NCBI GenBank assembly: GCA_039881045.1
Contig: JAYWVB010000056.1
Location: forward strand, 145,971 to 209,970
DNA: 64,000 bases
Direction: 5' to 3'
Origin: Chaetomium olivaceum
Taxonomy: Eukaryota; Ascomycota; Sordariomycetes; Sordariales; Chaetomiaceae
Below the pieces are notes generated by a model. It saw only the letters and a list, made by a program, of their open reading frames with translations, was not told the DNA's origin and did no database searches. This document shows, piece by piece, positions 1 to 11,892 of the stretch. Position numbers and translations under genes: made by a program. How positions within the stretch are numbered: the first letter of the stretch is position 1; each line of letters starts with the position of its first letter.

Positions 1-2576
1 ATCGATGGAAGCACGGGCAAGGTTCGCTTGGATTGTCGGGAGGGAGAAGTTCTCTTGCGTCACGGCACCTGCGTCGAGCCCAAGCTCTGTTTACTGTTAG
101 TTACCCGTTCCGAAGTCCCCGAAACAAGGTGGCTACCAACCTCTGAACTTTTTCAAGGCATTTTCCACTTCGGAAACCCCTGGCTCGCCAATTTGCGTGA
201 CGTGCTGAGCCGGGCCAGCCGAATCTTGGGTGTTGACCAAGTCATTAGGTGTCCAAGTCATCGGATGGGAGTCCATAACTGGCAGTCCTTCAGCCATTCT
301 ACCAAGGTCGCACAAACAACTTTCAAGGGTGGGTGGGTAAACGTAGAATGTTGTACGTGTTCGTAGAGCGGTGATAACTCGATGGCACTCGGGGCGTTCT
401 GGGACGGGGGACCGCGACTGGTGTGGGATACTAATAGCTGCTCCATATTGTCGGGAGACGACGAAGCTCAAGTATTTTGCGCCTCCCACCGCGGTGGGGT
501 CATCGTGGAAGCGACAATGTGAGGGATTGCGGTTGGTCGGCCTGGCATGTCGTTCTCTGGTCCTTCTTCGGACGGATCGTAGCTCGGAGGGAGGGGGTGA
601 AGGATCGAGTGGTGTGTTGCCGAGCAGCGTTGAAGACGGCGATTCGTTCCGAGCGTTTTCCGTCGAAGGGATGGTAGTGCCGGTTGAGGGGTTGGGGCAG
701 TCGTGTCTATCCCGTTATCGCGCGGGGGACTCCGGTATCGTCATTGTCATTGCCACGGTTATTGGGGGCGGCAGGATGGCGGGATGGTCAAGAGGGAGTT
801 TGGGTGGGAGGACAGTAGAAGTCGCCAGAACGCCGCGAGGGGACACCTGACACACTGAGCGAGCGAACGGAACCCCAGGGGGTTTGACAATAACTCACCA
901 CAGCAGTACAGTGCATTCCAGTACCCGCCGCCAAGGGGGGTTGGGTACACCCCTGGCGAACCCGGTGAGAACAACGAGCTCCTGGATCCTGGAACAGGCT
1001 TTGAACCAATGGGTTCCGCAGGACGCTGAGAGCACTCTCCGAGAATACCGCGACCCTCCCGGACAAATCGACAATGCCAGTTTTCGACGGAGCAATTGTT
1101 CCCCATCGTTAGGGGGGTCTGGGGGGATGCCATGCGGGCGCGAACTCGAGCCGAACCCAGGTTTGAACCATACCAGGATACAGATTACACGCTGACGTCC
1201 CATCCTCGTGCTCATACCCAATAGCGATGCCCCTTGAGAGGCGGTGCGGAAACCGGGAAGACGGATTCGGTTGAGTCAGTTAGTTTCCGGCCTCCTTAGC
1301 CCTTCTCTAGCGCATCGAGCAGAGCCGCGGGGGTTGAAGCTTAGCGGATCCAAAAATCCAAGCGTGAAACCCAATAATCAGACGATACCGCTGCTCTTTT
1401 ACTCGTCGCGTTCAAAGTGAGGGCCCCAATTCCGACTCATGACCTTGCCTGAAGGGGGCCAGTTCCCGGGGAGATCCTGCCGGATCGGAACGGTCCGCCC
1501 GCGGGGCCCACGATTTTAAAGTCGCGATGGATCTTGCATTCATGCAGCCAGCATCCAGCATCCACACGCATGCATCGTGTCTCATCCTCGTCCTCATCTT
1601 TGTCTGATGGTGTTTGTATGTTTGTATGTGGGATCTGATGGGCAGGCATGCGATCGGCCGACTGACCACCAGTCCACCACCGTGACCGCGGCCATGTGCA
1701 GAGTCTGGGCCTCGTTAACTATGCGATCTTTTCTCTTCGTTCGGATTCCTGCCGATCTTCAGTATGCAGTTCCACCCATTATAAACCGGCGAGACAGGGG
1801 ATGCGCACGAGACTTGAGGTGATGGGGAAGCGTGGAGTTTCGGGAGTTTACTCCACATTGGCTTTTGGCTTTTGGCTTCTTCCCGGTGGCTTTGTGTAAC
1901 TTCCATCAGGCGGAACCAGCTTGGCAACCTTCAATAAGCTTGGCAGAAACGCAGAAATACGGAAATGGATGAACTCATGACAGGGTACAGATGTACCATA
2001 TCAAGGAAAGGCTGGAAAGCCCACAACACTAGTTTGTGTTTTGTGTGGGGGGATTGCAGCTCAATATCTCGGATTCCAGATAATTAACGTTTCGTGTTTC
2101 TGGCTGGGTTTTGGCATCGTGCGATTGTGTCCTACCAGTGCAGAAAAAGAAGAAGAAAAGCGTGACGTTAGGGAGTAACTGTGTAACAACTCGACGATCA
2201 GGATTCACGAAACTGAAGTGGCGGGGTGCGAACGCAATATCTCCCCTGTTTGGGCTTGGGTTTGGTTGGGCTGCAATGCAAATTACATACGAAGTACATA
2301 CCAATACGGCACGAAAAACAGGAAATCGGTAACGACCTGACCGTAAGGTCCTCGACTTACAGCCATTTGATACAAACAAACAGCAGTCGTGATCGGAGTT
2401 CCGAAAATACAATATTTTGATTCAGACTTGTCTCGGAAGGCCGACGCCAGCAATGCGCCACCCACGGAAGGTACCTATTTAAGACATGTACGTATTGAGA
2501 CCAACTTTTTCCGTTCCCAACTATACTCATTATTCCCAATTTCCTTAATTTTCGCATACAAATCACCACCGAATAA
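1..2576. other. no gene recognised (2.6 kb)
   Basis: I see no coding region with family resemblance or convincing splice structure on either strand. Open frames in the GC-rich part (about 380-1200) overlap in opposite senses and look like composition shadows. The last 500 bases are AT-richer and run into the presumed promoter of the YrdC-domain gene, with a TATTTAAG stretch about 100 bases upstream of its start codon. Confidence 0.6.
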
Positions 2577-3305
2577 ATGGCTCCCCACACCATTCCAGAG
2601 CCAGGCAATGTGCCAAATGTCGCCCGAGACGCCCAGGAAGCCTACGCAACTCTCAAATCCGGCGGAGTTGTCGTCGTCCCCACCGACGTAGGCTATGCGC
2701 TCATGACAAGTTCCCAAGCCGGCATCCAGAACATCTTCACCGCGAAAGGGCGTCGACAAGGCCACAACCTCGGCATCATCGGAACATACCAGCAACACCG
2801 AGAAATTCACGTGCTGCCGGAGTCCAAATTCGAGTTCACCCGCGTTCTCACAGAGGAGATGGGCATGATAGTCGGCATCATCGCCAAGTATGACCCCACC
2901 AACCCGCGCCTGGCCGCCCTAGACAAAGACACGCTCGCCCAGGTCACTAGGGGTGACACGGTCAGCATCGCCATCCCGGAAGGGCCGTTCCTACGGGAGC
3001 TCGGTCGGCTCTGCGACGCCGACCCGGAAGGCCGGTTGATGTTTGCGTCTTCAGCAAATCTCACTGGGCAAGGGCAGCGGTTCCGCGTCGAGGATATTGA
3101 GCCTGCCGTGCTGGAACACGCTGATTTGGTGGTGGATTACGGCCTGCAGAAGTGGCACACGTATGGATCTGGTGCCGTCAATTTCGATGCCGAAAATATG
3201 AAAGTCACGAGGGCAGGAGCTGGGTGGGAGGTTTTCAAGGACAGAGCTAAGAGGTGGTTCCCTCAGCTGTTGGAGGAAGCGGGAGTAGACCTGGACGAGG
3301 TCTGA
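2577..3305 (+). CDS. YrdC/Sua5-domain protein (threonylcarbamoyl-AMP synthase-like)
   Basis: An uninterrupted 242-residue protein with the YrdC fold signature. A Gly-rich turn followed by VPTDVGYAL lies at residues 34-42, a Lys/Arg-rich nucleotide-binding stretch (K57 to R60) follows, and the SSANLTG loop lies at 157-163. YrdC domains in Sua5/TsaC condense threonine, bicarbonate and ATP to threonylcarbamoyl-AMP for the t6A37 base of tRNA. This protein is only a YrdC domain and lacks the C-terminal Sua5 domain. It may therefore be a YciO/YrdC paralogue of unknown substrate and not the main t6A enzyme. The ATG at 2577 follows an A-rich leader and precedes the domain by about 20 residues. No intron is needed. 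Confidence 0.85.
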   Translation: MAPHTIPEPGNVPNVARDAQEAYATLKSGGVVVVPTDVGYALMTSSQAGIQNIFTAKGRRQGHNLGIIGTYQQHREIHVLPESKFEFTRVLTEEMGMIVGIIAKYDPTNPRLAALDKDTLAQVTRGDTVSIAIPEGPFLRELGRLCDADPEGRLMFASSANLTGQGQRFRVEDIEPAVLEHADLVVDYGLQKWHTYGSGAVNFDAENMKVTRAGAGWEVFKDRAKRWFPQLLEEAGVDLDEV

Positions 3306-3877
3306 AACATGTCAAACAATCGTCTGAATAGGTCGCGGCGTGCTTGATTAAGAATCGGTTGAGGGCGGCCGTGTAAAATCAGCAAGGCGGGTCCGAGGTT
3401 AGGGAGAATTGAATAGACGATGTGCATATATAGATAACTAGAATAACTAAAGAATTATATGATGACGGAATTGAGCTTAAAGAATCTTCAGTGAAACCCC
3501 AAGAATCTCGAGTTTCTTTCCTGCAATTCACCGCCCGTCTTGAGAGCCAGAAGAAATCATACCTATCCACAGGATGGACATAAATAGATCAATCGTGATG
3601 GAAAAAGCTCGACCAACACCACCTTTTCTTCCCACTTCTCGTAATTCATCCTGTCTACTCTTTAATTATTTTACCTTTTGCATGAGTAAGATAGACTTCA
3701 TCCTGTGGCATTTGATTGGTATACTTGCTCCACGAGCGTAGCAATTCTGCCCTGTCGTTTGAATCAGAATATATGACGGGGAATATACTACCACTGCTGG
3801 AGATTACACCATGTATCACATACGTCGTTAGAGCGTTGCAAACCTGGAAAAGCAACTCTAGGTCAGGGGAAGCAACC
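3306..3877. other. no gene recognised
   Basis: AT-rich intergenic DNA between the YrdC-domain gene and the MFS remnant. The minus-strand frames here do not continue the transporter homology. Confidence 0.5.
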
Positions 3878-4257
3878 TACAGGTCCCAGTATCGGTCCAC
3901 ACACTCCGTTGACCACGAAAAGCGCAATGACATAGGAGACCTCAACAGATCCGTATACTTCCATCAGAGTTGCGCTTCCAATGCCAATGGGCGCGCTCCC
4001 AACGACTTCTCCAACAAAACGGAGCACCAATATGGTAGCAGTGTTCATGACAAAAGCCGTGCCGATGTTGATGAGGCAGAAAGCAAGGGATCCAGCGACG
4101 TAGACAGGCGTGCGTCCAACAGTGGCAAGACTGGACATCGGGGAAAACTATGACATGGGTAGAACGTGTTAGTCAGTTGCGGATAAGGAAATGTCCTGTC
4201 TTTTGTGAGCCAGTTGAAGGCGCGGCCAAAAAGACTTCCCCGAAGTAAGACGCCCAT
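3878..4257 (-). pseudogene. remnant of an MFS (DHA1-type) transporter
   Basis: On the minus strand, the frame downstream of a clear intron end (TGACTAAC branch site, CATAG acceptor; exon begins at 4147) reads FSPMSSLATVGRTPVYVAG. This corresponds to the loop-2 motif A of fungal drug:H+ antiporters, where the usual form is close to FAPLSEIYGRRPVY. Two to three hydrophobic segments follow, including LRFVGEVVGSAP and GPILGPV, as in TM3 to TM5 of DHA1 transporters. A short upstream piece (4257 to about 4190) resembles the cytoplasmic N-terminus of such proteins (LFGRAFNWLTKD). TM1-TM2 and everything after about TM5 are absent, so this cannot be a working 12-TM transporter. It lies divergent to the Zn2Cys6 gene at 4545, a common regulator-transporter arrangement. 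The limits are approximate. Confidence 0.6.
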
Positions 4258-4544
4258 AAACGATGTGTAAATTTCAACAGAAACGTTGATATATCAAACT
4301 TGTGCCATGATAAAACAAACTGAACTGACGGAATTCGGAACTCCGAATAGGTCAAGTAACGGGTTGTGAAGGATTTCGTCCGTCAGAACGAACCTCGTCA
4401 CTGGTGGCGGATATGTCAAGAGTTCACGTGACGTTAGAAGTCTTTTTCGGAATTCCGACTTGAGAGGCGACTTCTTTCCTTTCACCTTCGGAGTCCGAGC
4501 CCACACATCAGCGAGACCCATCATCGTAATCTAAAAGCATCGCC

Positions 4545-5917
4545 ATGAACCCGACAACCACATCGTCTCCACAACAAAAGTCCAAACCTCCCCGCAGAAA
4601 GTCATGTTTGAACTGCGCCAAATCAAAACTCCGCTGCGACCTTCAGCGTCCGGCTTGCGCCCGTTGTGTTGCAACAAAGAAACAGTGTAGATATGGGGGA
4701 CTGCCTCCAGGTCCTCCCGTTTCTTTGACAACGCCGAATGCCGCCTCTCGGCAAAGTTTGTCGCCGCTCCAGAATAATGCAACCCCCATATCTCTATCAC
4801 ACACCTTGACAGATCACACGACTGCCGCTCTTGAGGGGTCGATACCGGTTCCGGGCAGTCAATCGACAATCACACACTGGGCAACACCGCCACGTACGAC
4901 ACCATTTCCGACGCCCGAGAGCCGTGGAGATGGTTGTCCTCTAGACTTTTCAAACCTGGACCTCGTACCCCTTGGTGATGTAGAACAGATCCGCCTCCGA
5001 TGGATGCGACCGTTCTTTGCCGTTGGGGACCAGCCCCTCAAAACATTCCATCCATATACGTTGCAATACATCTCCTGCGTGCTTCGGGCATACCCAAAAC
5101 AGATGACCCAAGACAATGGTTTACCCCCAATAATACATCCAATGCAGATGGCAGAAGGGAATACGGCTGTCGCACTGGCAAACTGTTATAGCTTGATTCG
5201 ATTGTGGCATCATCGAGCACCGGGCAGTGACGATATTGTTGCGGGAACCATTCAACGCGAGATGAGCCGACTTGAGGGCCTTGTGAGTTCTCATGGCCCC
5301 CATTATTGGCGCAAAGATAGGTAGTGAGAAGTTGCTGAGATGTACTGACAACCGCTTATCAGGACTGCGATGCGGGACACCTCGACACCCTGGCCGCCTT
5401 CCAAGCCTACCTTATCTATTCCATCTTGGCGTATTTCTTTCCCTTCCAAGGAGAGCGTCTCATCCACGATGGCACCCTGATGACGCTGCAAGAGATGGCC
5501 TTCCGCGTGGCACAGAGCGGTCTGGTCTCCCAAGCCGAACTCGGTCAATCACAACCCAGCTGGGAATCCTGGATCGTCGCCTCGGCAAAACGCCGAACCA
5601 TCCTAGTCTTCTACCTGCTGAGCAATGTGTACAACGCCGAGAACGGCGCCCCCAACTTCCTCGCCGAAGAACTGAGAGAGATGTTTGTGCCTGGTGCAAA
5701 GTCGCTGTGGGGAGCAAAGACTCGCCTTGAATGGGAGCGCGAGTACCGTCGTTACGCCTCGCGGTGGGAGGACGGGCAGTTGAGGTTGGCCGAGCTCTGG
5801 CGGTCGCCAGATACTGGCACGCCGGAGCGGCGGGAGAGGGTAGGTCGGTGGGTGGAAGCTGCCGACGAGTTTGGTATGATGCTGTGTGCTCTTTGCATAC
5901 ACCTCCATGGCTACTAG
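4545..5917 (+). CDS. Zn2Cys6 transcription factor
   Basis: Two exons, 4545-5282 and 5363-5917, joined in phase 0 across an 80-nt intron (GTGAGT donor, CAG acceptor), giving 430 residues. The N-terminus carries a canonical binuclear zinc cluster, C21-X2-C24-X6-C31-X6-C38-X2-C41-X6-C48, preceded by a basic stretch (PPRRKS). This is the DNA-binding module of Gal4-type fungal regulators. The C-terminal half is mostly helical, with hydrophobic stretches such as YLIYSILAYFFPFQ and no recognisable catalytic motif, as in the small regulators that accompany secondary-metabolite or transporter genes. The divergent neighbour is a broken MFS transporter, so its former target may be gone. The regulated pathway is unknown. 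Confidence 0.88.
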
Positions 5918-8260
5918 TCTTGTCGTCTGTGTTAGCGCAGAAGGTAGACGAACATATTGTGTCCGTCAAATCATCATCACTATTAATACGGAAATGTCAT
6001 GTCCCTGTTGACGCACAGTTTCCATACCTAACGTAATCAAGAAGAAGAAAAATAGGGAGGCAACAATTTCTACAAATGTGAAATCAAACAGCAGAAGACT
6101 CAGGAGAAAGAAGATAATCGAGCAAGGAGATGGATATGAAAATGGCGGGGAGGCGGGAATATAGTGTGTTTTACGGTAGTAGATACCTCTTTGCTTTAGG
6201 TAAGGTATTTAACTTGAACTATCACGAGTACCACGAGAAAGTTTACAGGCGTAGCCTACAAGATACCTGTACAGGAGAGAACCCTCTAAGTAGTTTGTAG
6301 GTATAGACTTAGGGGATGGGACCTCTATTTGGCGTCTCAACGTGTTTCGCATGGACGGATGGGCATGCTTTTTTTTGGCTTCCATATTGTCGAGTCACAT
6401 GTGAATGTTTATCAACCATTGCGGTTTTGGCTGCACTACTAGAGTCGGCCTTGTAAACGAACTTCACCCGTTGGGTGGTCCGGCAGCGTGAGTTTGCGCC
6501 GCACTGGTCATTGGCATAAGTTGTTCATTTTGGCTTTCCTCTTTTCTTTGCTTCTCTTTCCTTTTCCTTTTTGTCTTTCTTGTCTTCTTTGGAGGAGGAG
6601 GGAACGAAGATGAGGCGAGAAGCGATTTGTACATACATACATATATATATACAGTGACGAATTTTGGGTTCGAGTAGTTTGGGTCTGTTGAGTCAATGCT
6701 GCAATACCTACCTAGTTATACGTTAATTTATGCGTCTTCCGTCATCAAGAAAAGGGGTTACGTTGGGGGCGGGGAGGTGTGACGATATGGGATTTGACCG
6801 GCGGAATCTCGTTATCGCCGATGAGCGCATTTACCCCGCAGAGGTAATCAAGCAGTGAGCAGCCCAGAGTGGGGCGGCAAACACGCTTGGTTCGCATGTG
6901 GTTTGCAACCGTTCATGGAACTCGTGGTAATCAGGCAGTTAGGATCACACCACGGTATGGATGGAAAACGGAGTTAGGCGATGCAAGAGCACCTAAAACT
7001 GAGCGGGTACGCGATCCCTACCGTTTTAATTTTTAGGAGTGTCTGAGATACAGCTGATTCAGCATCCTCAACCCTAAAAAGAGGGTGAAGCTACCTTAGC
7101 TGATAATGTCCAGATTTACGTTTTCACGTTCACTCCGAAACCGACAGCTTTAGTCTTCATTGTCATTCAAAGAGTGCTGTCTGTTGTCCTCGCAATTCTG
7201 GGCCTTTTTGAGCAGACAAGAAGTTTCCATGATGAGGCAACACAACACCCCTCGAAATGTGGCTTGTTAGTGTAGTTTTCAGTGGGTGACAGGAGCGGTC
7301 AATGCGCCATTGTCAGCCCCAGAAAAAGCAGCCTGCATGTTCACCGGTCGGTCGCACCTTCTGACACTGCCAGCCCAGCGCACCTTCTCGACTTCCCGAC
7401 CACATCCCGTTCAAATTTATTAGAAAGGCAGGTGCCCAGACAGCCGTGCATCAGCCACAGTACCACACAAATCCAACACAAGGCTTTCCATTGCCCATGG
7501 CCCCGATTCCCGAGTCTCTTAAAGTCTTACATGCCGGAAGGATTCAAAGGCGGGGAGGTGCCGAGGTGCCGTGTCTCGGACTCAGAAACGGTGCCACTTT
7601 GCGACCTGCGTGCTGTCGTGTCGGGTTGAGTGACAGCCTTGTGCAGGGTCCAGATCGCAAGTTCCTTGCGTGAGCGTTTCACGCCACCGCTCCAGGCCAG
7701 GAAAGACGTTGAGAGCTCGTCGCTTGGCAACCTTTCGACTCCTCTCCATCCTCTCTCGTTGGGTACCAACCTGGCGGGTGGTATCTGTCCGGCCTGTCCT
7801 TCCCCAAAACCCCGGTCTCACCTTTCGAAGCCTGCGTCAACTCCCCCAGTCCACCAGCGCTTGCAGGTTTGTGACCCCTTGCGCCTGTGCAGTGGCCGGT
7901 CAAACACGCCGCCGGGCCACGGCATGATTCGCGCAGACTTTCCCTAAGAAAGAGAGTCCCCTTGGCCGGTCCGGGGCCGTTCGCCTCATTTGGATGTTGA
8001 GCTCACCACCCTGTCGCGGCTGTACCACCCACACCGGCTGCGAAGCAATTCCAGGCCCATCCGGCACGACGTTCAACGACCTGGATACTGCTACCCACCT
8101 CCAATCGCAGCCAGGAATCGCCTCGATCCAGAACCACGGCGCCGGGAACGACACATCCCGCGGCACCTTGCCGGTGCTATGTCTGGCGCCTCCTGGGGCT
8201 GGGCAACCCGGGGGCTCCGGAGGTGATACTTGGTTGAGAGTTGCTGGACATACGTCGTCA
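5918..8260. other. gene-free stretch with low-complexity tracts
   Basis: No coding region is supported. It holds a pyrimidine-rich tract at about 6536-6592, a short (AT/CATA) microsatellite at about 6629-6652 and several TAGGTA/TACCTA-rich words (about 6196-6310 and 6704-6716). The last part (about 7994-8260) is open in the same frame as exon 1 of the next gene and could be a longer first exon. Confidence 0.55.
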
Positions 8261-11167
8261 ATGGAGGCAATGACTGTTGCAACGCCATCTTTGTCTCCGC
8301 ATGCAGTCGTAAATACACCTCCATTTCCTTTTATTTTTGCTTCTCCTGTCTCCTTGAAGCATGCACGAGCCCTCATTAACCTTCCGTTTTCTCAACCTAG
8401 GCGGCCATACGTGTGGTACCAAATAACGCCGCGGATGCGGAAGCCCGGCCATCTAAGAAACGTCGCACCAAAGCCCCCCGATCGCAGTTCAGCCCCAGCC
8501 AGGTCCGGACCGAAGCATCGATTTGGCACAATGAGCCCTCGTACGGACGAGAGACATATGGGGCGGGGACGGGCAGCGCCCACGGTGTCGTCGGGTTAGC
8601 GGGGCCAAGCCTCCCCCTATACTCTCCCGACAGCCAATATCCGATCCGCCACATGGGACCGGCGAGTTTCGTCCAAATCCCCCACTCATCACAAGGGAGC
8701 TGGATGCCAAACGAGCCGCCTCAACTTGATGCAGCCCCACACCCACCATTGGGTGCAGATGCCTCGGCGCCCCCCGGTCGCATGCTGTGGGGTGACTTTC
8801 CTCCTTCACCGGTCGATCAGGTTACCGCTGGGCCTCTATCCTTTCATTGGCCCCCCACTGCGCCAGCCATCCCACCGCCGGTTGATGGCCTGGGCTCCTT
8901 GGGATCATATGATCAGTCTCAAGCCAGCATTGTTCAAAACATCTTCCCTTCTCTCCCAACCCCGCCAATATTTACAGGCACAGATGCTCATCAGTTTACT
9001 GCCTTTCCCTTCGAAAATTCGGACGGCGGGTGTTCCCCTCTAGCAGCAGAACAGCTGGCAGGTCGGCCCGGGGCGCCGAGTGACCAAGGTGCCTATCTAC
9101 AGTTATTACAGAGGCCGGTGGAGGCGATACTTCTTCAAAATACCGCCGAGTCCAAGTTTGACCAAGTTGGGGGTTACGGCGCCCCGCCGGCTGTGTTCAC
9201 CTCGTATCAAGCACCCGCCACGCTAAACCTTACACCAAATGGCAACCCGCCTTCACAGCTCAACATCGGGGATCTGGAGTTGTTTGAGTTGTATGGCCAG
9301 GCCATCGAGCAGTTGGAAGATGGAGATTGGATCAAAGAAGAGCCCCTGACCTCGGCCGACGGCGATTGGGGCATTCCCATTCCCGCGGGAGCCATGATGA
9401 GTGTTTCCCATGCAGACGTAGTAGAAGAATCACCGAAACCCGTCAACGGGTTAGATGATGAAGGGGCGCGCGACCGGAAAAAGCGGGGTCCGCTCAATGA
9501 AGGGTTGCGCGCTGAGACCTCAAACACGCGACAAATCGGCGCCTGCATGCGGTGTCATAATCAACGGATCCGCGTGAGTGACACTCCCTTATGACCTTTG
9601 CATAGATGGTTACGCTGTTCCTGAAACTAACGTGGCGCAGTGCAAACCTAACGATCTTGACCCCACAAATCCGCTAGCGCCATGTAAGAGTTGTCTCTCG
9701 GTGCGGAAGAACTCCAAGAAGACCATTCACTACATCCCCTGCCTGCGGTTCAAAGTCACCTCCATGGTCGTGTACCGCGCGGGCGGTTTGGGTTACACCG
9801 AGCGGTTCGACCACACCAAGGTTGTGGACGTTGTCGACTACAGCGACGGTGCCATTTACAACATCGAGATAACACAAGGACTTTGTCAGTCCCCCATGTT
9901 GCTCCAAGTTCGACGGTTTCGCCCGAGACGAACCGACAAGACGCACTGGAGTTATCAGGTTGCCCGTGTCCATAAGACCCAAGACACTGGTGCGTTTTGC
10001 TTGGCCGACATTGAGGAAACGGCTAGGAAGTTCAACGAGTACATCCATTACAATGCTGTCAAGGGTTTGGCCGAAGCAGTAAAGAACTCGGACGAAATGG
10101 TCAAGGAGGTCTTTGCGATGATCGAAAGCCACTGTACCTCACTCCCGGTATGCACCCCCAGTCTCCCCCGACCAATGCCCGAGTCTCGCTCGAATACTGA
10201 CTCTCCCAAGGTTGCCATCAAATCCGAAGTCGGTCAAGGAGCAAAAGGGGGAAAGAAGCAGCCGGACCAGAGAGAATTCCTGCGCAAGATGGTCCGTTTT
10301 TGGTTTGCGATACGTAAGTATTACACCTTTCCAGTAACACACTGTTTGCATCACTCACAGTGTCATTCAGGGCATGGAACGGGTTCGGCATGGCTCTGTG
10401 GCAACGAGCGGTTAGGGCTGAGCCCGATATCTGAGCCCAGCCACCCCTATTACGGTCGGGTTCTCGTATCACGCATGATCGTCGCTCAGTTCGATAGCAT
10501 ACGGCACGAGTATATCTACAAGAAGCTCGCGCCGGATGTGCTCCGAACAATCGACACCTTCCTCGCATCATGCAATAAAGAAGCCTGGTTCACCGTTTTC
10601 CTAGCCACGTTCTTGCTTCTCCATCTCGCTGCCTGCACGTCCCAAGACCGGTATCGCCATGCCAAACAGAACTCGGGAGGCGAGTCGCTCGTACGTGTTT
10701 TCACTTGATTGCTATCCTTAACGCGGCTAATTAACGGGTTTCTAGGATACACGATACGGAAACCACGGTGACCCCCTCATCGGTTTTGTTGAGGAGGTTC
10801 ATCATGGTGCTGTTATGCTTTTGGCTCATTGGCAATACTTTAAGCGTTGCGATCTCATGAACTTCGATTGGAACGACATTGAAGAGTCGGCATTGACGTT
10901 TCTCGAGCCGGCCCAGATTGAGTGTATCAAAAGCGTTGTGGGGCGTCTTAAGGAAGTGTGTAAGTTTGACTTTCGTTTCCCCCAAGAGCCAACCGCATGC
11001 TGACATTTACACAAGTACCTTCCATTCCCACCACACCGGAGGCAGGCTGCTGGGAACACGAGCTATTTTGGATTTCCAAGATGTTTGTGTCCAACCCATC
11101 ACCGAAAACAGATTGGACACCACCGGAGATGTTTACACGGGCCAAGCCCAATGTTGGCAGGGAATAA
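8261..11167 (+). CDS. fungal regulator with expanded Zn2Cys6-like cysteine cluster
   Basis: Six exons: 8261-8308, 8401-9573, 9641-10313, 10371-10690, 10746-10959 and 11016-11167. They total 2580 nt with consistent phases, encoding 859 residues. Residues 1-390 are Pro/Ser-rich and probably disordered, with a basic patch (RPSKKRRTKAPR) near the start. A cysteine cluster follows, C398-X2-C401-X6-C408-X13-C422-X2-C425-X15-C441. It starts like a Zn2Cys6 domain (CMRCHNQRIRC) but has longer later spacings. The C-terminal half has the conserved layout of a widespread fungal family, including CGNERLGL, a Pro-rich YYG segment, WFTVFLATFLLLH and a late WEHELFWISKMF. I infer a nuclear DNA-binding role. 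The 9574-9640 intron splits the cluster just before C408. An alternative ATG at 7994 is in frame with exon 1 and would add 89 residues. Confidence 0.8.
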
Positions 11168-11892
11168 CTTGATCGGATAGAATGGGATCCGTCTTGGAGA
11201 GAACAATTTACATTCGGTAATATGGGTACTAGGGTTGCGGTTTAGGTCTGGGGTGGAATTTTGCCAAAGAAGGGCGTTCGCGGGTTGGCTTTGATCTGAT
11301 TTACACCCGTACAGTCCTCTAAATGAGAGCGGGAAGCCGCTGGTTTGGGCTACAGAAAGGTTATCTTAGATATGATATGATACCCGGCCCGTAACTATCG
11401 TTTATACCATCAGGCAAATGTCCCATCACTGGGTGTTTTTGTTGTGCTCAACCTCAGCAAGTTATCTCGGCGAAAGAAGCAGAAGAGGCCGTCTTGTTGA
11501 CCAAGGGACAGGGGTAAAGTGGGCCGAGTAAACATTGCGGTCGGCTTAGTCATGCGTTTCTTGGACGATAAGATAAGGATTTCCTGGGGTTTGACAGTTC
11601 GATGGAACTCACAGCTGTCCTTTTCTGGCGACGTGGTGAACCTCGATTGTCCGGCAACCCAGCAACTGAATGCAAGGGCAACAACCTCTCCTCCACACGT
11701 CACATCAGGAATACCTCTGGCTTTATTACACTGTCAGAAGCCGCTGATAACTGCCTGCACTTCTTAATTGCCGCAGAAATTCCACATTCCACTCTCAATT
11801 GTCTCGGTCTTCTGCCCTTCTTCAAACCCCACTCTAACAGAACAACACCACCACCACCACCACCATCACCACCAAACCAAACCACCGCCACA
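11168..11892. other. intergenic region and 5' leader of SEC72-like gene
   Basis: No separate gene seen. The last 60 bases are a (CCA)n-rich leader (about 11848-11890) directly before the SEC72-like start codon. Confidence 0.5.

Noticed and set aside
7994..8260. Longer first exon for the large regulator starting at ATG 7994
   Set aside because: The frame is open and in phase, but no homologue text is recognisable and the upstream sequence looks like a 5' leader. I keep ATG 8261 and note the alternative.
10341..10371. Alternative acceptor (CACTCACAG) for the third intron of the large regulator
   Set aside because: It leads to a stop within about 25 codons, whereas the next acceptor (CATTCAG) restores the family sequence CGNERLGL.
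11602..11892. N-terminal extension of the SEC72-like frame to 11602
   Set aside because: The frame is open but the extra residues have no family resemblance and cover the CCA-rich leader.
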